Source: Candidatus Dormiibacterota bacterium (GTDB lineage Bacteria; Chloroflexota; Dormibacteria; Aeolococcales; Aeolococcaceae). From it: a stretch of DNA of 5,788 nucleotides. The notes below the pieces were generated by a model that had not been told where the DNA came from, ran no database searches, and saw only the letters and a program-made list of their open reading frames with translations. Where the stretch lies: contig JAFAJR010000176.1 of assembly GCA_019236085.1 (NCBI GenBank), forward strand, positions 1 through 5,788, given 5' to 3'. Both the position numbers and the translations under genes were made by a program. Numbering within the stretch: position 1 is the first letter of the stretch; the number at the start of each line of letters is the position of its first letter. This document shows positions 1 through 5,788 of the stretch, piece by piece.

Positions 1-747
1 GATCGTCATCGAGGCGGAAGCGGGAACCGTGTTCTGGGCGCTGCCGGACGACGCGGTGGTCGCCGTCACGGTCGTGCCCAGAGCCTGGTCTCCCAACGAA
101 TCCAGCGCCTCGGCCTGGTAGGCGAGCTCCCGCAGCGCATTGACACCCAGCTCCGGCTGGCTGCCGTGGGCGGCGCGCCCGGTGATGTCCAGCCGGTAGA
201 AGCTGCATCCCTTCCTCGCGATCTTGAGGCGGCCGTGCATCGCCGGCTCGCAGACCAGCGCCGCCCGAAGCCCCGCATCGCACACCTCTTCTATGTAGCC
301 GCGGCTGGTCGGTGAGCCGACCTCCTCGTCACCCGTGACCAGCAGCTCCACGCCGTCGCGATCTTCCAGTGCAGCCACCGCGTGCAGCGCCTGGATGACC
401 CCTGCCTTCATGTCGTACACGCCGGGCCCGGTTGCGGTGGCGCCGTCAACCGTGAAGGGCCAGCGCTCCAGCGTCCCCATGGGCCAGACCGTGTCGAAGT
501 GGCCGATCACCAGCACCCGCGGCGTGCCGAAACGCCAGCGAACGTGGGGGCAGCCATCACGCTCCACCACCTCGCCGGGACTGCCCAGGATGGCCTCGCC
601 CACCTGCAACAGCCGGGCGGCGCAACGGCGAACGGCGGTTTCGTCGCGGCTCGGCGACTCCACCGCCGTGAGCGCTTCCAGGGCCTCGAGCATGCCGGCA
701 GCCCCGGCTGCCGATCCTGCGTCGCGGACGCTAGAGTGCGCGGGCAT
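1..747 (-). CDS. M20-family metallopeptidase, glutamate carboxypeptidase (CPG2) type, C-terminus off the window
   Basis: Zinc-dependent exopeptidase that should remove a terminal amino acid, often glutamate, from a small peptide or amide. The visible 249 codons (M1 at 747) hold the catalytic core. The motif GHFDTVWPMGTLERWPF (82-98) supplies ligand H83 and D85, GPGVYDMKAG (107-116) supplies the bridging D112, GDEEVGS (139-145) holds the catalytic E141 and ligand E142, and CEPA (166-169) holds E167. The H83 to D112 interval of 29 residues equals that of Pseudomonas carboxypeptidase G2 (H112/D141). RAAHGSQPE (191-199) is typical of the dimerisation-domain region. The last zinc histidine lies beyond the left edge. 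No signal peptide is visible, so it is probably cytosolic. The start is uncertain: ATG 747 adds an Ala/Gly-rich 18-residue leader, while ATG 693 starts at MLEALEALTAVESPS, where family similarity seems to begin. Neither has a good ribosome binding site. It is divergent from the ligase operon, which suggests a shared control region. Confidence 0.9.
   Translation of the reverse strand, partial: MPAHSSVRDAGSAAGAAGMLEALEALTAVESPSRDETAVRRCAARLLQVGEAILGSPGEVVERDGCPHVRWRFGTPRVLVIGHFDTVWPMGTLERWPFTVDGATATGPGVYDMKAGVIQALHAVAALEDRDGVELLVTGDEEVGSPTSRGYIEEVCDAGLRAALVCEPAMHGRLKIARKGCSFYRLDITGRAAHGSQPELGVNALRELAYQAEALDSLGDQALGTTVTATTASSGSAQNTVPASASMTI
696..713. repeat. 18-bp inverted repeat near the divergent gene starts
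   Basis: The sequence CGGCAGCCCCGGCTGCCG forms two perfect 8-bp arms, CGGCAGCC and GGCTGCCG, around a 2-bp spacer. It lies 3 bp from the internal ATG of the M20 peptidase gene (693, minus strand) and about 55 bp before the esterase start (769, plus strand). It could be an operator for a dimeric regulator if the peptidase starts at 693. If the peptidase starts at 747 it is inside that gene, encoding the Ala/Gly-rich leader. GC-rich DNA produces such dyads by chance, so the functional reading is weak. Confidence 0.35.
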
Positions 748-768
748 GCTCACGGGACGGACGGCCTG

Positions 769-1461
769 ATGCGCCAGTACATGAAGCAGTGGAGCGCAGC
801 GCTGCAGCGCGACATGGAGATCCTCCGCTTCGGCGAGCGCGGTGTACCGCTGATTGCATTTCCGACCTCCATGGGGCGGTTCTATCAATGGGAAGACTTC
901 GGTCTGGTCGACGCAGTGCGCGACCGGATCGATGCCGGCCATGTGCAACTCTGGTGCGTCGACAGCGTCGACGGCGAATCATGGTACGCCAACTGGCGTT
1001 CACCAGCCGACAGGATTCGACGCGCCGAGGATTACGAGCGCTACATCCTGCACGAGGTGTCACCGCAGACGGGATCTGTGCCGGTGCTGGCCGGCCCATC
1101 GTTCGGCGCCTTCCACGCGGCCCTGATGGCCCTGCGCCAGCCAGCGTCGTATCGCGGCTTCATCGGCCTCTCGGGCGCCTACAGCACGTCGCACTGGCTG
1201 AACGGTTACTTCGACGAGTCTGTGTACTTCAACGACCCGCTGATGTTCGTGCCCAACCTCGGTGACGAGGCGTACCTCGGACCGATGCGCGGCTGGGCCG
1301 TGAAAGCGATCGTCACCGGCCGCGACGACGCCAACTCTGACGAGTCTATCCGTCTCGGTGAGGCGCTGCTGGCCAAGGGCGTGGGCGTGGACCTCGACGT
1401 GTGGAACGGCTGGGCACACGACTGGCCGTATTGGAAGCGCATGCTGCACGACCATGTCTGA
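769..1461 (+). CDS. Putative esterase, alpha/beta-hydrolase fold (COG4947-like)
   Basis: A 230-residue hydrolase, predicted to cleave or transfer an ester or amide acyl group; the substrate is unknown. The N-terminus has the pattern YMKQWSAALQRDMEILRFG followed by LIAFPTSMGRFYQWEDFG (28-45), as I recall for the small cytosolic esterase-like COG4947 proteins. The nucleophile is S111 in GPSFGAFHAA, a GxSxG elbow. H217 in GWAHDWPYW is the likely catalytic histidine, and D186 in the GRDDAN segment is a reasonable acid. The segment WCVDSVDGESWY (62-73) is also characteristic. No signal peptide or membrane segment is seen. Start ATG 769 is chosen because it keeps the RQYMKQW residues; ATG 781 is the alternative. 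The ribosome binding site is weak. It is the first gene of the rightward operon and its last 8 nt overlap the following ATP-grasp gene, so it probably acts on that pathway's precursor or product. The family is fairly sure; the biochemical role is not. Confidence 0.85.
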   Translation: MRQYMKQWSAALQRDMEILRFGERGVPLIAFPTSMGRFYQWEDFGLVDAVRDRIDAGHVQLWCVDSVDGESWYANWRSPADRIRRAEDYERYILHEVSPQTGSVPVLAGPSFGAFHAALMALRQPASYRGFIGLSGAYSTSHWLNGYFDESVYFNDPLMFVPNLGDEAYLGPMRGWAVKAIVTGRDDANSDESIRLGEALLAKGVGVDLDVWNGWAHDWPYWKRMLHDHV

Positions 1462-2431
1462 GCAGATCGTCGGCCTGCTGGTCGGCATGGAGAACACCTT
1501 CCCTGCGCCGTTCATCGCCGCTGTCAACGAACGCGGCCGTGCCGCGGGAGTCCGTGCTGAGATGGCGACACTCGGCGGCACGCAGGAATTCGAGGAGCCG
1601 AACTACGCGGTGATCGTCGACCGCATCTCGCACGAGGTGCCGTACTACCGCGCGGCGCTGAAGTCCGCGGTGCTCATGGGAACGACGGTGGTGAACGACC
1701 CCTTCTGGTGGGAGGCGGACGAGAAGTTCTTCGAATGCACGCTGGCCCGGCACATCGGGGTAGCCGTGCCCAAGACGGTGGTGCTCCCCAATCACTCGTA
1801 CATCGAGGGCGTTGACCCACAGCGCTCGCTGCGCAACCTGCGCTACCCGCTGCCGTGGGACGAGATCCTGGAGTACACAGGACTTCCCGCTGTGCTCAAA
1901 CCCAACACGGGTGGGGGTTGGAAGGACGTGCACATCGTCAACTCGCGCGACCAGCTGGTTGCGGCGTACGACACGAGTGGCACCAAGACGATGATCCTGC
2001 AGGAGTTCATCGACTGGCAGGACTACACGCGCTGCATCTGCATCGGCGGCGATGTCTATGTGATGCGGTACGACCCGCGGCGGGAGTTCGCGTACCGCTA
2101 CGTCATCGACAACCCGCCCGACGGCCGGCTGCGCGAGCGCTCCGAAGAGCTGGCGCACCGCCTGGTCACGGCGCTGGGCTACGACATGGACACCGTGGAG
2201 TTCGCAGTCCGCGACGACGAGCTGTACGCCATCGACTTCCTGAATCCCGCGCCCGATTTCGACAACTTCTCCATCAAGGAGGATGCATTCTCCTGGGTGC
2301 TCGACCACATGAGCTCACTGGTTATCGACTACGCCACAGGACAGCGCACTGCGCCCTGGACCGGCAATCACCGTTTCTGGCAATTCGTGCAGCAACCGGC
2401 GGAGGACCCGGCGAACGTCGCACCCCGCTGA
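1454..2431 (+). CDS. ATP-grasp ligase (RimK / D-Ala-D-Ala ligase-like)
   Basis: A 325-residue ATP-grasp enzyme predicted to phosphorylate a carboxylate with ATP and join it to an amine, making an amide or peptide bond. The N-terminal part (about 1-90) looks like the family's pre-ATP-grasp alpha/beta domain, opening IVGLLVGMENTFPAPF. The central nucleotide-binding segment is VLKPNTGGGWKDV (147-159), with K149 and a Gly-rich loop. QEFID (183-187) is the hinge segment that usually contacts adenine. The metal-binding end is VEFAV (248-252) and AIDFLNPAPD (259-268), where D261 and N264 fit the D/E-x-x-N magnesium ligands. The ATG at 1454 lies inside the esterase gene, 8 nt before that gene's end, which implies translational coupling; an AG-rich GGAAG at 1433-1437 is too distant to be a strong ribosome binding site. 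Amino donor and acceptor cannot be inferred. It is a different fold arrangement from the permuted ATP-grasp that follows, not a duplicate. Confidence 0.88.
   Translation: MSEQIVGLLVGMENTFPAPFIAAVNERGRAAGVRAEMATLGGTQEFEEPNYAVIVDRISHEVPYYRAALKSAVLMGTTVVNDPFWWEADEKFFECTLARHIGVAVPKTVVLPNHSYIEGVDPQRSLRNLRYPLPWDEILEYTGLPAVLKPNTGGGWKDVHIVNSRDQLVAAYDTSGTKTMILQEFIDWQDYTRCICIGGDVYVMRYDPRREFAYRYVIDNPPDGRLRERSEELAHRLVTALGYDMDTVEFAVRDDELYAIDFLNPAPDFDNFSIKEDAFSWVLDHMSSLVIDYATGQRTAPWTGNHRFWQFVQQPAEDPANVAPR
2401..2405 (+). promoter_or_regulatory. Shine-Dalgarno sequence supporting an ACG start at 2415
   Basis: GGAGG, a full match to the core of the anti-Shine-Dalgarno sequence, ends 9 nt before the in-frame ACG at 2415. 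It lies inside the end of the preceding ATP-grasp gene. No ATG, GTG or TTG in the downstream gene's frame is at usable distance from it, so it decides the proposed non-canonical start. GGAGG can also arise by chance from the codons GCG GAG GAC. Confidence 0.5.
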
Positions 2432-3770
2432 CCCCGCGCGAGAGGCGATCGACCTCTATCACGAGCTGCTGAGCCACGGCACGCTCGCTGAGGACAGCGC
2501 GGCTCTGCTCGACGCGGGGCAGCGCGCCCGCCGCCTGGTCTTCGGCACGCGGCCGCTGTGCGTTGCGCTGCGACCGCATCTGATCCCTCGGTCTTCCTTC
2601 CGCCGCATCAGGGCGGCGGCACACGGCGTGCTGTCCGCGCTCGGGGCGCTGGAGCGGGCACTCCTCACCGACTCCACGCTTCGCGCTGAGCTCGACCTGC
2701 ATCCGGAGGAGGAACGGCTGGCCCTTGCCGACACGCGCTGTGCGCTGTCGTCACCAGCATCACGGTTGGACTCCTTCGTCTCGGGGACTGTGCGCTTCAT
2801 GGAGTACAACGCCGAATCGCCGGCGGGGATGGCCTACGGCGACCGGCTCACCGACGTGTTCGAGACCCTGCCGGTGATGCGCGACTTCCGGCGCAGGATG
2901 CGCATCCGCCGACTGCCGGTCGCCGACCACCAGGTGGATGCATTGCTGGCCAGCTACGAGCAATGGGGCGGGCGCGACACGCCGGTGGTGGCGATCGTCG
3001 ACTGGCCCGGCCTCCCCACGGTCGCAGAGTTCGAGCTCTTCGTCGCAGCGTTCAGGGCACGCGGCATCGACGCGTTCATCTGCGAACCCAAATCACTCGC
3101 GCATCGGAATGGCGGCCTGTACCTCGGTGACACACGGATCACGCTGGTGTACCGGCGTGTCCTGGCGTCCGAGCTTCTGGCCAGCGGCGACGAGGGCCGC
3201 GCCCTCATCGATGCATACCTGGCGGGTGATGTGTGCGTCGTGAACCCGTTTCGCGCCAAGCTGCTGCACAAGAAGATGAGCCTCGCGCTGCTCTCGGACG
3301 ACCGCTACGCACCGCTGTACTCGGCGCAGCAGCGCGTTGCCATCGAACGCCACATCCCCTGGACTCGCAAGGTCCGGGAGGGCAGCGTCACGCGGCATGG
3401 CGAGCCGGTGGCTGACCTCGTGGCACACATCCGGGAGCACCGCGCTCAGCTGGTGATCAAGCCCAACGATGACTACGGCGGACGCGGCGTCACGCTGGGC
3501 TGGCTGAGCAGCGCGGACGAGTGGGACCAGGCGCTGCGCACCGCACTGGCAGAGCCGTCGGTGGTGCAGGAGGCAGTGCCCGCGCCGGTGCAACCCTTTC
3601 CGGTGACCGTCCCGGAGGCAGCCATCGTGGAGCTGTCTGTGGACACGAACCCCTATTGCTTCCAGGGGCGAATGCGTGGCTGCCTCACCAGGGTGTCGGC
3701 TTCGGCGCTGATGAACGTCACGGCCGGGGCCGGCAGCGTTGTGCCATCGTACGTGCTCGAGGAGGCGTAG
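2415..3770 (+). CDS. Circularly permuted ATP-grasp ligase, probable non-canonical ACG start
   Basis: Predicted ATP-dependent carboxylate-amine ligase with the ATP-grasp subdomains in permuted order. From ACG 2415 it would be 451 residues. RFMEYNAESPAGMAYGD (127-143) is the hallmark EYN-x-S-P-x-G segment. VIKPNDDYGGRGV (347-359) is the nucleotide-binding lysine and Gly-rich loop. VQEAVPAP (384-391), ELSVDTNPY (406-414), GRMRGCLTRVS (418-428) and NVTAGAGSVV (434-443) form the C-terminal ATP/metal-binding part. The first conventional start, GTG 2628, would remove residues 1-71. Those residues read DPAREAIDLYHELL, then RRLVFGTRPLC and ALRPHLIPRSS, and look like the usual family N-terminus. The frame is open from 2313 but has no ATG, GTG or TTG before 2628. 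GGAGG at 2401-2405 favours ACG 2415, giving a 17-nt overlap with the previous gene. It ends directly against the GCS2 ligase gene, its common partner. Family is confident; the start is not. Confidence 0.85.
   Translation, partial: TSHPADPAREAIDLYHELLSHGTLAEDSAALLDAGQRARRLVFGTRPLCVALRPHLIPRSSFRRIRAAAHGVLSALGALERALLTDSTLRAELDLHPEEERLALADTRCALSSPASRLDSFVSGTVRFMEYNAESPAGMAYGDRLTDVFETLPVMRDFRRRMRIRRLPVADHQVDALLASYEQWGGRDTPVVAIVDWPGLPTVAEFELFVAAFRARGIDAFICEPKSLAHRNGGLYLGDTRITLVYRRVLASELLASGDEGRALIDAYLAGDVCVVNPFRAKLLHKKMSLALLSDDRYAPLYSAQQRVAIERHIPWTRKVREGSVTRHGEPVADLVAHIREHRAQLVIKPNDDYGGRGVTLGWLSSADEWDQALRTALAEPSVVQEAVPAPVQPFPVTVPEAAIVELSVDTNPYCFQGRMRGCLTRVSASALMNVTAGAGSVVPSYVLEEA
3761..3765 (+). 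promoter_or_regulatory. Shine-Dalgarno sequence for the GCS2 ligase GTG start
   Basis: GGAGG lies 5 nt before GTG 3771, within the last codons of the permuted ATP-grasp gene and just before its TAG stop. It supports GTG 3771 as the start and couples translation of the two ligases with no gap. Confidence 0.75.
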
Positions 3771-4919
3771 GTGGAAGCGACCGAGACGCAGCTGACGATC
3801 GGGATCGAAGAGGAGTACCAGATCGTCGACCACGACGGCAACTTGCGCTCCCACATCGGCGCGCTGCTCGCGGTGGCCACACCGGTGCTCGGCGAGCAGG
3901 TGAAGGCTGAGATGATGCAGTCGGTGGTGGAGATAGGTACCACCATCTGCAACGACGTCAGCCAGGCTCGCGCCGAGCTGGTGCGGCTGCGGGGCACGCT
4001 GGCGTCTTTGCTGGCGCCCGATGAGCTCCACATCGTCTGCGCCGGCACGCATCCCTGGGCGCACTGGCAGGACCAGCGCATCACGGACCACGAGCGTTAC
4101 CACACGCTGGAGGAAGACCTGCAGGACGTCATCCGCCAGCTGCTCATCTTCGGCATGCACGTGCACGTCGGCATTCCTGACAAGGACCGGCGCATCGAGG
4201 TGATGAACGAAGCGCGCTACTTCCTGCCCCACCTGCTCGCGCTCTCGACGTCGAGCCCTTTCTGGCTGAAGCGCAAGACGGGCCTGAAGTCGTATCGCAG
4301 CGTCATCTGGTCGCGCATTCCGCGCACCGGCATCCCACCCGACTTCACCAGCTACGGCGAGTACGAGAATTACGTCGAGCTGCTGGTCAAGACGCATAGC
4401 ATCGACGACGGCAAGAAGGTGTGGTGGGACCTGCGCGCGCACCCCTTTTACCCCACCATCGAATTCCGCGTCTGCGACATGCCCACCAAGATCGATGAGG
4501 CGGTGTGCATCGCAGCCCTGATCCAGGCCATCTGCGCCAAGCTCATCAAGCTGCGGGAGCGCAACCTCGGGTTTCGCAAGTACCTGCCCAGCCTCATCGC
4601 GGAGAACAAATGGCGTGCGATGCGTCACGGCATCGACGGCAACCTTATCGACTTCGGGCGTCAGGCGGAGGTTCCCATGCGCGTCCTGGCCGGAGAATTG
4701 CTGGACTTCGTCGACGACGTGGTCGACGAGCTGGGCAGCCGTCAGGACGTGGCGTACGTCAACACGATCCTCGAGGAGGGAACCAGCGCGGACCGCCAGC
4801 TGCAGATCTACGAGGAGTCCGATGGCGACCTGGGCAAGGTCGTGTACGCGCTCGGCGAGGAGTCGGTGATGGGCGTTCCCGTCGACACCCTCACCGGGCC
4901 CGCACCCACCCTCCTGTGA
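3771..4919 (+). CDS. Carboxylate-amine ligase, GCS2 family (YbdK / COG2170-like)
   Basis: A 382-residue member of the glutamate-cysteine ligase type 2 superfamily, a glutamine-synthetase-like fold that uses ATP to couple a carboxylate, classically the gamma-carboxyl of glutamate, to an amine. The opening LTIGIEEEYQIVD (8-20) holds the GxEEE metal-binding motif. GTHPWAHW (92-99), FGMHVHVGIPD (127-137) and WWDLRAHPFYPTIEFRV (218-234) are family signatures. Length is typical of YbdK-like proteins, whose E. coli member has only weak glutamate-cysteine ligase activity in vitro, so glutathione synthesis should not be assumed. No signal peptide or membrane segment is visible. GTG 3771 directly follows the preceding TAG and has a GGAGG 5 nt upstream. 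The stop overlaps the next gene by 4 nt (GTGA). Pairing with a permuted ATP-grasp gene is a recurrent bacterial arrangement linked to uncharacterised peptide or amide biosynthesis. The real substrate is unknown. Confidence 0.92.
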   Translation: MEATETQLTIGIEEEYQIVDHDGNLRSHIGALLAVATPVLGEQVKAEMMQSVVEIGTTICNDVSQARAELVRLRGTLASLLAPDELHIVCAGTHPWAHWQDQRITDHERYHTLEEDLQDVIRQLLIFGMHVHVGIPDKDRRIEVMNEARYFLPHLLALSTSSPFWLKRKTGLKSYRSVIWSRIPRTGIPPDFTSYGEYENYVELLVKTHSIDDGKKVWWDLRAHPFYPTIEFRVCDMPTKIDEAVCIAALIQAICAKLIKLRERNLGFRKYLPSLIAENKWRAMRHGIDGNLIDFGRQAEVPMRVLAGELLDFVDDVVDELGSRQDVAYVNTILEEGTSADRQLQIYEESDGDLGKVVYALGEESVMGVPVDTLTGPAPTLL

Positions 4920-5788
4920 GCCAACTTTCCTCGCGTCCCGGGCTTCGCCCCGACGACCTCTACGCAATCCGCGTGGCCGAAGACCCTCGGATGGCGCCTG
5001 ACGCGCAGCACGTCGCTGTGGTGGTCATGCAGATGGACCGCGAGATCTATGAGTACCGCCGCCGCATCTGGCGGGTCGGGACCGCCGACGGTACGGCGAC
5101 TGTCATCAGTGACGGCCCGAACGACCAGGCGCCGCGCTGGTCGCCTGACGGATCGCGCATCGCCTTCACCCGCTCGCCGTCGCCGTCGCTGAAGCCGCAA
5201 TCCGTCGCCGAGGGCGAGGCCGGCGTACACAAGCCGCAGCTCTGGGTTTGTGACGCAGATGGCAGCAACGCGCGGCAGCTGACTCATCTCGCCGGCGGCG
5301 CGGGCGACCCTGTGTGGGCGCCGGACTCACGCTCGGTTCTGGTCACCTCACTGGTGGGCAGCGCTGACGACGTCGAGTCGGAGCGCGCCGGGTTCGAGGG
5401 CCGTGCGCTCCCTGCGGTGCGCAGCATCGAGCGGCTCTGGTACCGCTCCGATGGCGCCGGTTACACCTACGAGCGTCGCTCGCAGCTTCTGCAGGTCTCT
5501 GTCGACGGCGGCACGCCGCGTCAGCTCACCGACGGTGACTCGGACTCACGCATGCCGTCGTTCTCGCCCGACGGCAGGACGCTCGCGTTCGTCAGCGACC
5601 GCAGCGTCGACCGATTCCGCTGGCCCGGCGGGGCGGTGTGGCTGCAGGACATGACGCTGAGCCGGCCACCGCGGCGGCTCACGCCGGAGGCCATCAGCAG
5701 TGGCCGGCCGGTCTGGTCGCCGGACGGCACGCAGATCGCATATCGCGGCACCGAGGTGCACACCAGTGACGGCTATGTCGAGCTGTAT
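4916..5788 (+). CDS. S9-family peptidase (DPP-IV / acylaminoacyl-peptidase type), N-terminal propeller, C-terminus off the window
   Basis: The visible 291 codons are the beta-propeller half of a prolyl-oligopeptidase-superfamily serine peptidase. Four PD40/TolB-like blade motifs are seen: WSPDG (75-79), WAPDS (134-138), FSPDG (216-220) and WSPDG (267-271). They are accompanied by ISDG, RQLT and AFTR or AFVSDR strands. The opening RPDDLYAIRVAEDPRMAPDAQHVAVVV (starting at residue 11) resembles the family's first blade. The Ser-Asp-His hydrolase domain would lie beyond the right edge and is inferred, so a TolB-like non-peptidase propeller is the main alternative. No signal peptide is visible, which favours a cytosolic enzyme acting on short peptides admitted through the propeller. 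GTG 4916 overlaps the ligase stop as GTGA, so it is translationally coupled. The position suggests it processes or recycles the ligases' peptide product. Confidence 0.82.
   Translation, partial: MSQLSSRPGLRPDDLYAIRVAEDPRMAPDAQHVAVVVMQMDREIYEYRRRIWRVGTADGTATVISDGPNDQAPRWSPDGSRIAFTRSPSPSLKPQSVAEGEAGVHKPQLWVCDADGSNARQLTHLAGGAGDPVWAPDSRSVLVTSLVGSADDVESERAGFEGRALPAVRSIERLWYRSDGAGYTYERRSQLLQVSVDGGTPRQLTDGDSDSRMPSFSPDGRTLAFVSDRSVDRFRWPGGAVWLQDMTLSRPPRRLTPEAISSGRPVWSPDGTQIAYRGTEVHTSDGYVELY

Noticed and set aside
732..737. TAGAGT as a possible -10 box for the esterase operon
   Set aside because: No acceptable -35 element lies about 17 bp upstream, and a lone TANNNT match carries little weight.
382..768. 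A 129-residue N-terminal extension of the esterase, since its frame is open back to 382
   Set aside because: This segment is antisense to the M20 peptidase. Family-like sequence begins only around RQYMKQWS after ATG 769.
335..769. A plus-strand open frame of 144 codons before the esterase
   Set aside because: The minus strand here encodes the M20 peptidase with its metal-binding motifs. The plus-strand translation is Ser/Ala/Pro-rich and shows no family.
1346..2308. A 320-codon open frame on the minus strand opposite the ATP-grasp gene
   Set aside because: It has no recognisable motif and mirrors the plus-strand ATP-grasp gene, which carries the KPN, QEF and DFLNP motifs.
2313..2431. Programmed +1 frameshift fusing the ATP-grasp and the permuted ATP-grasp into one protein
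   Set aside because: The frames overlap and the stop context is TGA followed by C, as in the RF2 gene. However, there is no CTT-like slip codon before the stop (it is CGC), and GGAGG is 23 nt from the stop, not adjacent. It is better placed for ACG 2415.
3771..4919. Calling the GCS2 gene gshA for glutathione synthesis
   Set aside because: The motifs fit the YbdK/COG2170-like branch paired with a permuted ATP-grasp. No glutathione synthetase context is clear, so a gene symbol would overstate the function.
3093..4967. A 624-codon open frame on the minus strand opposite the permuted ATP-grasp and GCS2 genes
   Set aside because: It is antisense to two genes with clear catalytic motifs, and its translation is Arg/Val/His/Asp-rich without recognisable domains. 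Long antisense frames are expected in GC-rich coding DNA.

Overview
This is a compact, GC-rich bacterial window (about two-thirds G+C by eye, with strong G/C preference at third codon positions and GTG starts). Nearly every base is coding. I see no rRNA, tRNA, CRISPR array, insertion sequence or clear terminator. The sequence does not fix the phylum. A high-GC soil or environmental bacterium fits, but that is only an impression.

Layout: a leftward M20-family metallopeptidase (glutamate carboxypeptidase / CPG2 type) runs off the left edge and begins near 747. About 20 bp away, a rightward operon of five genes begins: (1) a cytosolic alpha/beta-hydrolase of the putative-esterase type, 769-1461; (2) an ATP-grasp ligase, 1454-2431; (3) a circularly permuted ATP-grasp ligase, about 2415-3770; (4) a YbdK-type GCS2 carboxylate-amine ligase, 3771-4919; (5) the N-terminal beta-propeller part of an S9 (DPP-IV / acylaminoacyl-peptidase type) serine peptidase, 4916 to beyond the right edge. 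Junctions overlap by 8, about 17, 0 and 4 nt, so the genes are probably cotranscribed and translationally coupled.

Interpretation: three different ATP-dependent carboxylate-amine/amide ligases sit in a row behind an esterase-like hydrolase and between two peptidases. In characterised families such ligases activate a carboxylate as acyl-phosphate and join it to an amine. The likeliest reading is therefore a small non-ribosomal, ribosome-independent pathway that makes a peptide-like or amide-linked metabolite, or modifies a peptide, with hydrolases that trim, recycle or degrade the product. Genomic pairing of permuted ATP-grasp and GCS2 (COG2170-like) ligases is known from comparative genomics of amidoligases. 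The product of this version, with an extra ATP-grasp and a COG4947-like esterase and no alpha-E or transglutaminase gene in view, cannot be read from the sequence.

The most unusual local feature is the start of the permuted ATP-grasp gene. Its conserved-looking N-terminal region is open upstream of the first usual start codon (GTG 2628) but contains no ATG, GTG or TTG. A well-placed GGAGG lies 9 nt before an ACG at 2415, so a non-canonical ACG start (or an ATG-to-ACG change) is the best explanation.
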